64,000 bases of DNA from an uncultured Pelagibacteraceae bacterium (GTDB taxonomy: Bacteria > Pseudomonadota > Alphaproteobacteria > Pelagibacterales > Pelagibacteraceae), in NCBI GenBank assembly GCA_902601785.1, contig CACKOH010000004.1, positions 1-64,000 of the forward strand, given 5' to 3'. Within the stretch, counting starts at the first letter, position 1, and every line of letters begins with the position of its first letter. Below the pieces are notes generated by a model. It saw nothing but the letters and a program-made list of their open reading frames with translations, searched no databases and was not told the DNA's origin. Below, one piece after another: positions 43,267 through 52,457 of the stretch. The translations under genes were made by a program, and so were the position numbers.

Positions 43267-43649
43267 ATGGATTGAATAATTGCAAAGGCTGTTGAATAAT
43301 CTTTTTCGTCTGAAATCGATAAAAAAGAATTAAACTTTTTAATTTTATATTTTTTTTGTACAATTTTTGTAATTTTTTTATTATCAACATATTTAGGCAT
43401 ACCCTTTTTATCATTTGTGATTTCAATGTCTTTAAAGTTTAAATTTGAGGAAAATCCAGTACCTAATGCTTTAGAAAAAGCTTCTTTGGCTGCAAATCTC
43501 TTCGAAAAAAAGGCGACTTTATTTTTAGTTTTTTTTGATAATTTAAGTTCATTACTACTAAAAATTCGTCTTGTAAATTTATTGTTCTTTATTGATTCCT
43601 TGACCCTTTTGTTATCAATAATGTCGACCCCGATCCCAAGAATTTTCAT
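43263..43649 (-). CDS. acpS: Holo-[acyl-carrier-protein] synthase
   Basis: Transfers phosphopantetheine from CoA to acyl carrier protein. The 128-residue protein has GIGVDIIDNKRV at the start with the metal-binding aspartate, FFSKRFAAKEAFSKALGTGF with the conserved glutamate and lysine, and FLSISDEKDYSTAFAI at the end. It overlaps lepB by 4 bases and is 4 bases from pdxJ. Confidence 0.94.
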   Translation of the reverse strand: MKILGIGVDIIDNKRVKESIKNNKFTRRIFSSNELKLSKKTKNKVAFFSKRFAAKEAFSKALGTGFSSNLNFKDIEITNDKKGMPKYVDNKKITKIVQKKYKIKKFNSFLSISDEKDYSTAFAIIQSI

Positions 43650-43653
43650 ATTA

Positions 43654-44367
43654 TTACAATAATTTTTTAAAATTTTTAATCACTTTTGACAGACCATGAA
43701 ATACAGACTCTCCTATTATGAAATGACCAATATTATATTCACGAATTTCTTTTATTTTAGAGAGTAATTTAGTAGTTTTATAATCCAAACCATGCCCGGC
43801 ATGGACCTCTATGCCCAAAGAATTTGCAAGCTTCGAACTATTTTTAATTCTTTGAAGTTCTTTGTTGTGTTTTAGTTTTGACTTAACTTTATTTGATAAT
43901 TTTCCAGTATGGATTTCAACACAATCTACTTCAAGTAATCTACAAAGTTTAACATCATTTATAGAGGGATTGATAAATAAACTAGTTCTTATTTGAGCTT
44001 TTTTAAATTTAAAAATTATTTTTTTTAATTTATTAAAATTTTTTTTTAAATTTAAACCTCCCTCTGTTGTAATTTCTTTTCTATTTTCCGGTACAATACA
44101 GATATAATCTGGTCTAATTCTTAGAGCATTAGATACAATGCTTTCATTCATTGAAATCTCAAGATTAACTAATACGTTTTTCAAATTACATATCTTTTTT
44201 GCATCTTTATCCTTAATATGTCTTCTATCTTCTCTTAAATGTATTGTTACAGAGTCCGCTCCACACTTTACTACGTGTAATGCAGCACTGATTGGGTCTG
44301 GATGTTTTTCACCTCTCGCATTTCTTAAAGTTGCAACGTGATCAATATTTACACCTAGTCTTTTCAC
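43654..44367 (-). CDS. pdxJ: Pyridoxine 5'-phosphate synthase
   Basis: Condenses aminohydroxyacetone phosphate with deoxyxylulose phosphate to pyridoxine phosphate. The 237-residue TIM-barrel protein begins RLGVNIDHVATLRNARGEKHPDP, then VTIHLREDRRHIKD, and ends with EVHAGHGLDYKTT and GHFIIGESVFHGL. The start is GTG 44367, which gives the exact family N-terminus and a GTGA overlap with the pyrE stop. Several PLP enzymes in the window depend on this pathway. Confidence 0.96.
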   Translation of the reverse strand: MKRLGVNIDHVATLRNARGEKHPDPISAALHVVKCGADSVTIHLREDRRHIKDKDAKKICNLKNVLVNLEISMNESIVSNALRIRPDYICIVPENRKEITTEGGLNLKKNFNKLKKIIFKFKKAQIRTSLFINPSINDVKLCRLLEVDCVEIHTGKLSNKVKSKLKHNKELQRIKNSSKLANSLGIEVHAGHGLDYKTTKLLSKIKEIREYNIGHFIIGESVFHGLSKVIKNFKKLL

Positions 44368-44951
44368 TTGATAAATCTACTTCCTGGTGTTGTTATAGGT
44401 ACAGATTTAAGTGTTTTAGGTAATTTTTTTGGGCTGTATACAGGCACATCTATTTTTAAATGAGATACAATTTTTGTTTTTATTTTTAAAGTTTTTTTAG
44501 ACGATCTATCTATGATAGATGCAAATCCTAATAATTTGGCATTTGCTTTCTTTATTAGTTTAACGCATTCTAAACTTGATTTTCCTGTAGTAATAACATC
44601 TTCAATAATTAGAACTCTAGCATCTTTCTTAATATAAAAACCTCTTCTAAGAGTAAATTTACCTTTAACTCTCTCACAAAAAATTGTTTCTTTTTTTAGA
44701 AGTCTACCGATTTCATAACCTATAATTATTCCACCCATTGCTGGAGCTAAAATTAAATCAATTTTTTGATATTTTTTTTTGATTTGGTTTGCTAATGATT
44801 TGCAAATTTTTTCAGCTAAGTTTGGAAAACTTAGAAGTTTTGCACATTGGATATATTTTGATGAATGCAAGCCTGATGATAAAATGAAGTGACCTTCCAA
44901 TAATGCATTAGTTTTTTTTAAAATATTTAAGGATTTTTTGTGTGAAAGCAT
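44364..44951 (-). CDS. pyrE: Orotate phosphoribosyltransferase
   Basis: Joins orotate and PRPP to orotidine 5'-phosphate. The 195-residue protein has ALLEGHFILSSGLHSSKYIQCAKL, APAMGGIIIGYEIGRLL, FCERVKGKFTLRRGFYIK and the PRPP motif VLIIEDVITTGKSSLECV. From ATG 44951 it overlaps the end of the rel gene by 44 bases, more than the usual 4-8; the homologous residues begin close to this start, so the overlap seems real. GTGA-type overlap with pdxJ at its end. Confidence 0.94.
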   Translation of the reverse strand: MLSHKKSLNILKKTNALLEGHFILSSGLHSSKYIQCAKLLSFPNLAEKICKSLANQIKKKYQKIDLILAPAMGGIIIGYEIGRLLKKETIFCERVKGKFTLRRGFYIKKDARVLIIEDVITTGKSSLECVKLIKKANAKLLGFASIIDRSSKKTLKIKTKIVSHLKIDVPVYSPKKLPKTLKSVPITTPGSRFIK

Positions 44952-46653
44952 TTCTTTTTTCTTCGTGTCTAATTATCTTAAATTTTATACTCTTTTGTTT
45001 TAGCACTGCAATAAAATTTGTGAAATTTTTAAGGTTTCTTATAATTAATTTAAATTTAAAATTAATGTAGTTTGGGTTTTTGCCTACCATCTCTAAACTA
45101 GAGATATTTAATTTATGACTTCCAATTAACGAACTGATATCGCCAAGTTGACCAGGTTTATCAGGTAAAGACATCCATAGCGTTGTATTATATTTTTTAA
45201 TTTTTTCCTCTTTTTGTTCACCCTTATCGTGCCAATACCGCCTTATGGCAGCTCTAGCTTTTCCAGTTTTAGTAGTAGGTATCCAATGAAGTGATGGTGA
45301 ATTATTTTTTGAGGTGATGATATTTACACGATCGCCATTATGAAGAATTGTTTGTAAGTCGCTTTTGTTTCCATTTATTTCGCATCCTGTTGCTGAGTTA
45401 CCAATTTTTGTATGTACAGCGTACGCGAAATCAATAGCAGTAGCTTCTTTAGGTAATTTGATCACTGAACCTTTAGGTGTAAAACAAAAAACGTTTTCCT
45501 GGAACATCTGAAGTTTAGTGTATTCATATGAATGCTCTGGATTTTCATTTTTTTCTATAATTTCAACTAAATCTTTTAACCAATCATATTCTTTCCAACT
45601 TAATGAATTAAACTTTTCCGAAGATTTATATTTCCAATGTGATGCTATACCTCTTTCTGCAAATTCATGCATTTCATTTGTTCTTATTTGAATTTCAATT
45701 GGTTTCTTGTTTGAACCAATTACTGAAGTATGAATAGACTCATAACCGTTAATTTTAGGTGAAGATATATAATCTTTAAACTTTCCAGGAATACAATTCC
45801 ATTTTTTATGAAATATTCCTAGGGTTTTATAACAGTCATCAATATTTTTTAAAATTACTCTAAATCCAACAATATCGGTTACTTGTTCTAGAGAAACTCT
45901 TTTTTTTTGAACTTTTCTCCAAATTGAAAATGGAGTTTTTTCTCTTCCATAAATTTCTGCGTTGATATGATTTTCATTTAAAATAGAGCTTAACTCAAAA
46001 GAAAGTTCTTCAAATAAATTTTTCTTATCAAGTTTGATTTCGTCCAATCTTTTTTTTATTAATTTTCTTGCATCATTATTTAAGATTTCAAATGATAAAT
46101 CTTCAAGCTCATCACGAATTCTATGCATTCCCATTCTGTCTGCAAGTGGTGCATATATTTCCATTGTTTCTTGGGCAATCCTTTTTCTTTTATCTTCCTT
46201 AGTTATTGCTTTGATGGTTCTCATATTATGAAGTCGATCAGCAATTTTAACTAATAAAACTCTAATATCTTTAGAAGTTGCTAAAATTAATTTTCTAAAA
46301 TTTTCTGCTTTTGAGTTAAAACTTGCAGTGTTTTCAAAAACAGAAATTTTGGTAACTCCATCTACTAAATCTGCTACCTCAGGTCCAAATTCATTTTTAA
46401 TTGTCTCATATGTAGCAACAGTATCTTCAATTGTATCATGTAATAATCCGGTAGTAATAGTTGCACTATCTAATTTTAATTCAGTAAGAATATTTGCAAC
46501 CTCAATCGGATGAACAGAGTAAGGGTCACCAGATGCTCTTTTTTGATTTTGATGTGCCTTAATAGCAAAGTTATATGCTTTATCTAATCTCTCATGATTA
46601 AGAAATTTGTTATATACTTTAACTTTATTTATAAGTTCATTAGAATTCAACAT
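44908..46653 (-). CDS. spoT: Bifunctional (p)ppGpp synthetase/hydrolase, compact Rel/SpoT
   Basis: Controls the stringent alarmone. The 581-residue protein keeps the HD hydrolase domain (LLHDTIEDT with His72-Asp73; KIADRLHNMRTI), the synthetase domain (TDIVGFRVIL, GYESIHTSVIG, QIRTNEMHEFAERGIASHWKYK), a TGS domain (VFCFTPKGSVIKLPKEATAIDFAYAVHTKIGN) and a C-terminal ACT domain (LPDKPGQLGDISSLI). The region that usually follows TGS/helical, with the conserved cysteine (zinc-finger/RIS) domain, is missing: RRYWHDKGEQKEEKIKK runs straight into ACT. Typical relatives are about 700-740 residues. No frameshift is visible. Confidence 0.94.
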   Translation of the reverse strand: MLNSNELINKVKVYNKFLNHERLDKAYNFAIKAHQNQKRASGDPYSVHPIEVANILTELKLDSATITTGLLHDTIEDTVATYETIKNEFGPEVADLVDGVTKISVFENTASFNSKAENFRKLILATSKDIRVLLVKIADRLHNMRTIKAITKEDKRKRIAQETMEIYAPLADRMGMHRIRDELEDLSFEILNNDARKLIKKRLDEIKLDKKNLFEELSFELSSILNENHINAEIYGREKTPFSIWRKVQKKRVSLEQVTDIVGFRVILKNIDDCYKTLGIFHKKWNCIPGKFKDYISSPKINGYESIHTSVIGSNKKPIEIQIRTNEMHEFAERGIASHWKYKSSEKFNSLSWKEYDWLKDLVEIIEKNENPEHSYEYTKLQMFQENVFCFTPKGSVIKLPKEATAIDFAYAVHTKIGNSATGCEINGNKSDLQTILHNGDRVNIITSKNNSPSLHWIPTTKTGKARAAIRRYWHDKGEQKEEKIKKYNTTLWMSLPDKPGQLGDISSLIGSHKLNISSLEMVGKNPNYINFKFKLIIRNLKNFTNFIAVLKQKSIKFKIIRHEEKRNAFTQKILKYFKKN

Positions 46654-46672
46654 TCTTTACTATATCATTAAA

Positions 46673-47191
46673 TTAAATTTGTTTAATAGATGTAATATCG
46701 TCCACAGGAAGTAACGAAATTAGGGTCTTAATATCTAATTTTTTAGATGGGTGTTTCCAGTTTTTTTCAATCTCAAACAAGGGGAGTAAAACAAAATTTC
46801 TTCTATGCATTCTTTTATGAGGTAAATTTAGCTTACTTTTGATACTTAATTTCATTCCATGAAAATCAATAATGTCAATATCACATATACGGGGAGAGTT
46901 TTTTTTTGATTTTTTTCTACCTAAGCTAATCTCAATTTTTTTACATATATTGAGTAAACTTAAAGGATCATCATAACTAATAATTTTCAATATTATATTT
47001 AAATATTTTGGATAATTGGGGTTAGGCCATGATGGTGTTTCATAGTATTTTGAAATTGAAATAAATTTTATGTTATTTTCTTTTAAATGAAATTTGGCTT
47101 TTTCAATATTTTCACTTCTAACACCAAGATTTGATCCTATACCTAAATAAACAATTTTAGCTGGATTTTCTGATATATCTTGACTTTTCAC
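46673..47191 (-). CDS. folK: 2-amino-4-hydroxy-6-hydroxymethyldihydropteridine pyrophosphokinase
   Basis: Pyrophosphorylates the pterin precursor in folate synthesis. The core has [38 protein letters not shown] and the HPPK signature region [10 protein letters not shown] followed by [19 protein letters not shown]. The start is uncertain: ATG 47251 would overlap smpB by 95 bases, while GTG 47191 (172 residues) lies 34 bases inside smpB and begins nearer the family N-terminus; I prefer the latter. It follows smpB and precedes the rel gene by 19 bases. Confidence 0.9.
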   Translation of the reverse strand: MKSQDISENPAKIVYLGIGSNLGVRSENIEKAKFHLKENNIKFISISKYYETPSWPNPNYPKYLNIILKIISYDDPLSLLNICKKIEISLGRKKSKKNSPRICDIDIIDFHGMKLSIKSKLNLPHKRMHRRNFVLLPLFEIEKNWKHPSKKLDIKTLISLLPVDDITSIKQI

Positions 47192-47627
47192 GGTTCCAAT
47201 CTCTGTTTTTTTTTGTTGCTCTTTTATCGTATTGTTTTTTTCCTTTAGCAACTGCTAGTTCAATTTTAGCTTTACCTTTTTTAAAATACATTTTTGTAGG
47301 TACAATGGTAAAACCGTCTCTTTGCATTTTTCCAATAAGTTTGTTTATCTCTTTTTTGTTTAACAAAAGTTTTCTTTCATCTGTTGGATTGTGATTTGAA
47401 TAGCTTGCTTGTTTATATGGAGAAATATGTGAATTAATAAGTACTATTTCACCTTTTTTTTCAACTGCATATGCATCCGCTATATTAACTTTACCATCTC
47501 TGATGGACTTAATTTCAGAACCTTTTAAAACAATTCCTGCCTCTAAAAGATCTTCAAAAAAATAATTAAAACTTGCTTTTCTGTTTAAACAGATAGTCTT
47601 TAAACCAGCATTGGTTTTTTTGTTCAT
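47157..47627 (-). CDS. smpB: SsrA-binding protein SmpB
   Basis: Partner of tmRNA in rescuing stalled ribosomes. The 156-residue protein has [70 protein letters not shown] and the basic tail [24 protein letters not shown]. Its start shares one base with the dapA stop (TAATG). No tmRNA gene is recognised in the window. Confidence 0.96.
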   Translation of the reverse strand: MNKKTNAGLKTICLNRKASFNYFFEDLLEAGIVLKGSEIKSIRDGKVNIADAYAVEKKGEIVLINSHISPYKQASYSNHNPTDERKLLLNKKEINKLIGKMQRDGFTIVPTKMYFKKGKAKIELAVAKGKKQYDKRATKKNRDWNREKSRYIRKSS

Positions 47628-48508
47628 TAAATAAGTTTTGCAGACTCTATGGCTTTTTTTATAATTATTTTAGTCTCTTCTGTAACTTTAACCAATGGTA
47701 ATCTAACTTCATCGTCACACAAATTCATTAGTTTGGCAGCATATTTTACTGGACTAGGGTTGCTCTCTACAAACATTGCAGTATGTACTGGTTGTAAAAT
47801 ATCATCTAATTCTTTTGCTTTAGCAAGATTCTTGTCATTTTTAGATGTTGAATTTTTTTGAAATTCTGAGCAAAGTTTTGGTGCTATATTTGCAGTTACA
47901 CTAATAGTCCCAACGCCTCCTCTTTTATTAAATTCAAATGCGTTATCATCGTTTCCTGTTAATTGAATAAATTCATTACCCATTTTCTTTAACTGTTGAT
48001 CAACTCTGTCTAAATCACCAGTGGCATCTTTTACACCAACAATATTCTTTAATTCATATAGTCTTGCCATTGTATCAACTGACATATCAATTACTGACCT
48101 GCCTGGTATATTGTAAATTATAATAGGAATTCCACATTTATCATTAATTGCTTTATAATGTTGATATAGCCCCTCTTGAGTAGGCTTGTTGTAATATGGT
48201 GTTACAATTAATGCACCATTTGCACCTGCCTTTTCAGCATGAGAAGTTAGAGAAATAGCCTCCTCAGTAGAGTTAGAGCCCGTACCAGCGATAACTGGTA
48301 TTTTTCCATTACTCTCTTTAATACATAAATCAATCACACGCTCATGTTCAGTATGGCTGAGGGTTGGAGATTCTCCAGTAGTACCAGCAGGGACTAGTCC
48401 AGAGGTACCATTGTCAATATGAAAATGAATTAGCTTTATATATGCATCTTCATCTAGACCATTATTTTTGAATGGAGTGATTAAGGCAACATTTGATCCT
48501 TTAAACAT
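47627..48508 (-). CDS. dapA: 4-hydroxy-tetrahydrodipicolinate synthase
   Basis: First committed step of lysine/diaminopimelate synthesis from aspartate semialdehyde and pyruvate. The 293-residue TIM-barrel lyase has [61 protein letters not shown] (catalytic tyrosine) and VGVKDATGD with the Schiff-base lysine. It heads the dapA-smpB-folK-rel run and is divergent from the lytic transglycosylase with 43 bases between. Confidence 0.97.
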   Translation of the reverse strand: MFKGSNVALITPFKNNGLDEDAYIKLIHFHIDNGTSGLVPAGTTGESPTLSHTEHERVIDLCIKESNGKIPVIAGTGSNSTEEAISLTSHAEKAGANGALIVTPYYNKPTQEGLYQHYKAINDKCGIPIIIYNIPGRSVIDMSVDTMARLYELKNIVGVKDATGDLDRVDQQLKKMGNEFIQLTGNDDNAFEFNKRGGVGTISVTANIAPKLCSEFQKNSTSKNDKNLAKAKELDDILQPVHTAMFVESNPSPVKYAAKLMNLCDDEVRLPLVKVTEETKIIIKKAIESAKLI

Positions 48509-48551
48509 AAATACTTATAACATAGTTTAGAGATTCATATACTAAAAGATT

Positions 48552-50768
48552 ATGTGCAAAAAAATATTATTTATTCTTGGAATGGTCTTATTTGTTTCTC
48601 TTAAAATAACTAACCTTTACGCAGAGACCATACAAATTGTTCCTCCTCAAAAACCTACCTTATCATCAGAAGAGATAATTAAAAAAATATCAAAAAATAT
48701 TATTACTCCTCTTAAAAAACCTACAAAATTAAAAAGGGTTGAAAAAAAGGTTGTTGTTAAAGAAATAAAAGAGAAAAAGTTAAGTTTTAAAATTCCTAAA
48801 AAAAAACCAACTGTTGCAGGAATAACAACTACTAAAAACATTAAAATATCTAAATATTATAGTAAAAAAGATTTTGGTTTGGCAAAAAAAGCGATTTCTG
48901 AAATGCAAAAAAGTAAATGGACTTCAGCTTTAAATATTTCCAAAAAAGCTAAAGATAAATCTATTTATAATTTTATTCAGTGGAGACATCTACTAACAAC
49001 TGGGAATCAAGCCTCTTTTTACGATTATAAGGTTTTTATAGACAGTAATCCTGAATATCCAAGAATTGATAGATTAAGATATTTGGCAGAACATAAATTG
49101 TCTACGGCTAATGTTTCGCCCAAGAAGATCATTACATGGTTTGGAGGTAACGAACCACTTAGTGGATATGGTAAAATGATATTAGGTGAAAGTCACCTAT
49201 TAATTGGTGATAAATCTAAGGGTACAAATTTAATTAAAGAAGGTTGGATTACAGCAAAATTATCTAAGAATGATTTAAAGTTTTTTAGAAAAAAATTTAA
49301 AAAAAATTTAAATGCAGATGATTATATTAAAAGAGCAGATTATCTTGCATGGAATGGAAAGCATTGGGATCTTAAAAGACTAACAAGATATTTACCAAAA
49401 GATTATGAGCTTTTATATACGGCTAGACAAATACTAATAAGTAAGGGATATGGAGTTGACCAAGCAATTAAAAATGTGCCACAAAAATTTAAAAATGATG
49501 CAGGTCTTAATTATGATCGTTTGAAATGGAGAAGAAAAAAAGGTCGTGTTGACTCTTCAACAGAGATTCTACTAAAAATTAGAAATGATAAAGATTATTT
49601 AGTGATGCCAGAAAAATGGTGGAAAGAAAGAGAAATAATTTCACGGGCTCTAATTTATAAAAAAAAATATGAAATTGCTTATAAAATATCAAGTAATCAC
49701 GGTATGACTGAAGGGTCAGACTTTGCAGCAGCAGAGTGGATGAGTGGCTGGATAGCTTTGAGTTTTTTAAATGATCCTTTAACAGCAAAAAATCATTTTA
49801 AAAATTTTTATGACAATGTTAACTATCCAATTAGTACCTCTAGAGGAGCTTATTGGCTTGCTAGTGCATATGAGAAACTTGGAGATAATGAACAATCGAA
49901 TAAATGGTATTTAGAAGCATCAAAATATTTAACTACCTATTATGGTCAATTAGCATTTTTAAAGATCAATCCAAATGGAAAATTTGAACTTAATAAAGAC
50001 ATGGAAGTTGATAAAAAATATCGACTTATTTTTTTTAATAAAGAACTGGTTAAGCTTACTTATCTCTTAGATGAGCTTAAAAAAGATAAATATTCTAAAT
50101 TTATTTTAAGACATCTAGCCAATGATGATATTTCTAAAGGTAGTGAAATACTAGCAGCTGAACTTGCAACAAATATAAATAGATATGACTTTGCTATACA
50201 AGTTTCTAAAATTGCTTCCTATCAAAAAAGGTTTCATAATAAATTTAATTATCCAATAATTAGTACTCCAAAAAATATTAATGGAAGAAAAATCCCAGAT
50301 AGCGCTTTAATTTTATCTATTATAAGACAAGAAAGTGAATTTGATTTGGAAGCCAACAGTCACGCAGGTGCAAAAGGATTAATGCAACTAATGCCCTACA
50401 CCGCAAAATTGGTTTCTAAACAAGCAAAACTTCCTTATTCAAAATCAAGATTAACTACTGATCCTGAATATAATATCAATTTAGGTTCTCATTATATTGC
50501 AGGCCTTATCTTACAATATGATGGTGCGTACCCTTTTGCAGTTGCCGCTTATAATGCAGGACCAAACCGAGTTAAGTATTGGAAAAAAATTAATAAAAAT
50601 CCACAAAAGAAACAAATTAATTATGTTGATTGGGTTGAGTTAATAAAATTTAGGGAAACACGAAACTATGTTCAGCGGGTAATGGAAAACTACAATGTTT
50701 ACAGATATATATTAGAACAAAGGCCTATTCCAATGAGAAATTTCTTTAAAGATCGTCCTCTATTTTAA
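48552..50768 (+). CDS. slt: Soluble lytic murein transglycosylase
   Basis: Cleaves peptidoglycan glycan strands with anhydro-muramic acid formation. The 738-residue protein starts with a signal peptide (about residues 5-24, CKKILFILGMVLFVSLKITNLYAET region), then a lysine/proline-rich linker, a long helical repeat domain (about 95-560) and the C-terminal SLT catalytic domain: ALILSIIRQESEFDLEANS with the catalytic glutamate, AGAKGLMQLMPYTAK, GSHYIAGLI and FAVAAYNAGPNRVKYW. Periplasmic. It ends just before tRNA-Ser on the opposite strand. Confidence 0.93.
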   Translation: MCKKILFILGMVLFVSLKITNLYAETIQIVPPQKPTLSSEEIIKKISKNIITPLKKPTKLKRVEKKVVVKEIKEKKLSFKIPKKKPTVAGITTTKNIKISKYYSKKDFGLAKKAISEMQKSKWTSALNISKKAKDKSIYNFIQWRHLLTTGNQASFYDYKVFIDSNPEYPRIDRLRYLAEHKLSTANVSPKKIITWFGGNEPLSGYGKMILGESHLLIGDKSKGTNLIKEGWITAKLSKNDLKFFRKKFKKNLNADDYIKRADYLAWNGKHWDLKRLTRYLPKDYELLYTARQILISKGYGVDQAIKNVPQKFKNDAGLNYDRLKWRRKKGRVDSSTEILLKIRNDKDYLVMPEKWWKEREIISRALIYKKKYEIAYKISSNHGMTEGSDFAAAEWMSGWIALSFLNDPLTAKNHFKNFYDNVNYPISTSRGAYWLASAYEKLGDNEQSNKWYLEASKYLTTYYGQLAFLKINPNGKFELNKDMEVDKKYRLIFFNKELVKLTYLLDELKKDKYSKFILRHLANDDISKGSEILAAELATNINRYDFAIQVSKIASYQKRFHNKFNYPIISTPKNINGRKIPDSALILSIIRQESEFDLEANSHAGAKGLMQLMPYTAKLVSKQAKLPYSKSRLTTDPEYNINLGSHYIAGLILQYDGAYPFAVAAYNAGPNRVKYWKKINKNPQKKQINYVDWVELIKFRETRNYVQRVMENYNVYRYILEQRPIPMRNFFKDRPLF

Positions 50769-50860
50769 TGGCGGAAGAGGAGGGATTCGAACCCTCGGTA
50801 CAAGTTTCCTCGCACGGTCATTTAGCAAACGACTGGTTTCAGCCTCTCACCCACTCTTCC
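50769..50860 (-). tRNA. tRNA-Ser (anticodon GCT)
   Basis: A 92-base type II tRNA on the minus strand. The acceptor GGAAGAG pairs with CTCTTCC, the anticodon loop contains GCT (reading AGY codons), the T arm is GAGGG-TTCGAAT-CCCTC, a long variable arm is present, and CCA is encoded (complement of 50769-50771). It lies between slt and soxB, antisense-adjacent to both. Confidence 0.95.
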
Positions 50861-50872
50861 GTATGACATTGT

Positions 50873-50900
50873 GTAATAAGCGATTGTATTGAAAATTCAA
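50873..50900 (-). promoter_or_regulatory. Candidate sigma-70 promoter of tRNA-Ser
   Basis: On the minus strand TTGAAT (50900-50895) and TATTAC (50878-50873) are separated by 16 bases and lie 12 bases before the tRNA, much like the tRNA-Pro promoter candidate. Low information in AT-rich DNA. Confidence 0.35.
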
Positions 50901-50927
50901 TCTTTATAAAGTAATTATTCAATTATT

Positions 50928-52181
50928 ATGAGAAATAAGTACTCTATATTTTCTTTGTTTAAAAATGCTTTGTCGTATCATGAAAATTGGCAAAGAGCCT
51001 GGAAAGATCCAGCACCTAAAAAAGAATATGATGCTGTAATTATTGGTGGCGGTGGTCACGGTTTAGCAACAGCATATTACTTAGCAAAAAAACATAATAT
51101 GCAAAACATTGCTGTAGTAGAAAAAGGTTGGATTGGTGGTGGAAACACCGGTCGTAATACAACAATTATTAGATCAAATTATTTATGGGATGCTAGTGCA
51201 GGTTTATATGATCATGCCTTAAAAATATGGGAAGGTTTATCACAAGAACTAAATTATAATGTTATGTTTAGTCAAAGAGGTGTAATGAATCTTGCTCACA
51301 ATTTACAAGATGTGAGAGATTTAAAAAGAAGAACTCACGCTAACAGGCTCAATGGAATAGATGCAGTTTATTTAAACACTGAGGAAGTAAAAAAATTTTG
51401 TCCAATTATAAATACATCACAAGATATTAGATATCCTGTATTGGGTGGTACTTTACAAAGAAGAGCTGGTACAGCTAGACATGATGCTGTTGCATGGGGA
51501 TATGCAAGGGGTGCAGATAAAATGGGAGTCGATATCATTCAAAACTGTGAAGTTAAAGGTATCAAGAGAAGTGGTGATACAGTTGAGGGTATAGAAACAA
51601 CAAAAGGATTTATTAAAACTAAAAAAATTGGTGTAGTTGCAGCAGGACATTCTAGCGTAGTTGCTAATATGGCAGGTTTAAAACTTCCCCTTGAAAGTAA
51701 ACCCTTACAAGCTTTAGTTTCCGAACCTGTAAAACCAATTATTGACACTGTTGTTATGTCAAATGCTGTTCATGCATATATTAGTCAATCAGATAAAGGT
51801 GAGCTAGTTATAGGTGCTGGCACAGATGATTATATTTCTTATTCTCAAAAAGGTAGTCATCAAATTGTAGAGGGCACTTTGAATGCAATTTTAGAATTGT
51901 ATCCAATTTTTAGTCGTATGAGAATGTTAAGGCAATGGGGTGGTATTGTTGATATATGCCCTGATGCAAGTCCTATTCTAAGCAAAACATCAATCAAAGG
52001 ATTATATTTTAATTGTGGTTGGGGTACAGGCGGATTTAAAGCAACACCTGGTTCTGGAGACTTGTTTGCTCATACTATTGCTAATGACGAACCTCATAAA
52101 CTGAATGCTGCGTTTAATTTAAATAGATTTGTAAGTGGTGACCTTGTAGATGAACATGGTGCTGCAGCAGTTGCACATTAA
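50928..52181 (+). CDS. soxB: Sarcosine oxidase subunit beta
   Basis: Flavin subunit of the heterotetrameric enzyme that demethylates sarcosine to glycine, giving methylene-tetrahydrofolate and hydrogen peroxide. The 417-residue protein has the dinucleotide motif [20 protein letters not shown] (about 36-55), [21 protein letters not shown] around the covalent flavin site of the family, and [14 protein letters not shown] near the end. First gene of soxBDAG; it shares one base with soxD. The promoter region is shared with the divergent tRNA-Ser. Confidence 0.95.
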   Translation: MRNKYSIFSLFKNALSYHENWQRAWKDPAPKKEYDAVIIGGGGHGLATAYYLAKKHNMQNIAVVEKGWIGGGNTGRNTTIIRSNYLWDASAGLYDHALKIWEGLSQELNYNVMFSQRGVMNLAHNLQDVRDLKRRTHANRLNGIDAVYLNTEEVKKFCPIINTSQDIRYPVLGGTLQRRAGTARHDAVAWGYARGADKMGVDIIQNCEVKGIKRSGDTVEGIETTKGFIKTKKIGVVAAGHSSVVANMAGLKLPLESKPLQALVSEPVKPIIDTVVMSNAVHAYISQSDKGELVIGAGTDDYISYSQKGSHQIVEGTLNAILELYPIFSRMRMLRQWGGIVDICPDASPILSKTSIKGLYFNCGWGTGGFKATPGSGDLFAHTIANDEPHKLNAAFNLNRFVSGDLVDEHGAAAVAH

Positions 52182-52456
52182 TGTTTTTAATTAATTGTCC
52201 ATATTGTGGAGAGAGAGATCAGCAAGAATTTAAAGCTGGTGGAGAAGCTCACATTGAAAGACCCAAACAACCAACTGAATTAAGTGATGATGAATGGGCA
52301 GAATATTTATTTATGAGAAAAAATATTAAAGGTGTGCAATTTGAAAGATGGAACCATGCTCATGGTTGTCGTAAATGGTTTAATATGGCTAGAGATACTT
52401 CTAATGATGAAATAAAAGCAATTTATAAAATGGGTGAAAAACCACCAACGCAATAA
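52181..52456 (+). CDS. soxD: Sarcosine oxidase subunit delta
   Basis: A 91-residue zinc-binding small subunit of heterotetrameric sarcosine oxidase. INCPYCGERDQQEFKAGGEAH carries two zinc cysteines and a histidine-containing stretch, and FERWNHAHGCRKWFNMARDT contains the other ligands. The subunit stabilises the complex. Gene follows soxB directly and precedes soxA by 1 base. Confidence 0.95.
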   Translation: MFLINCPYCGERDQQEFKAGGEAHIERPKQPTELSDDEWAEYLFMRKNIKGVQFERWNHAHGCRKWFNMARDTSNDEIKAIYKMGEKPPTQ

Positions 52457-52457
52457 A

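Noticed and set aside
50873..50927. Bidirectional regulatory switch between tRNA-Ser and soxB
   Set aside because: Only one plausible promoter pair is visible and it serves the tRNA. Nothing distinctive points to shared control.
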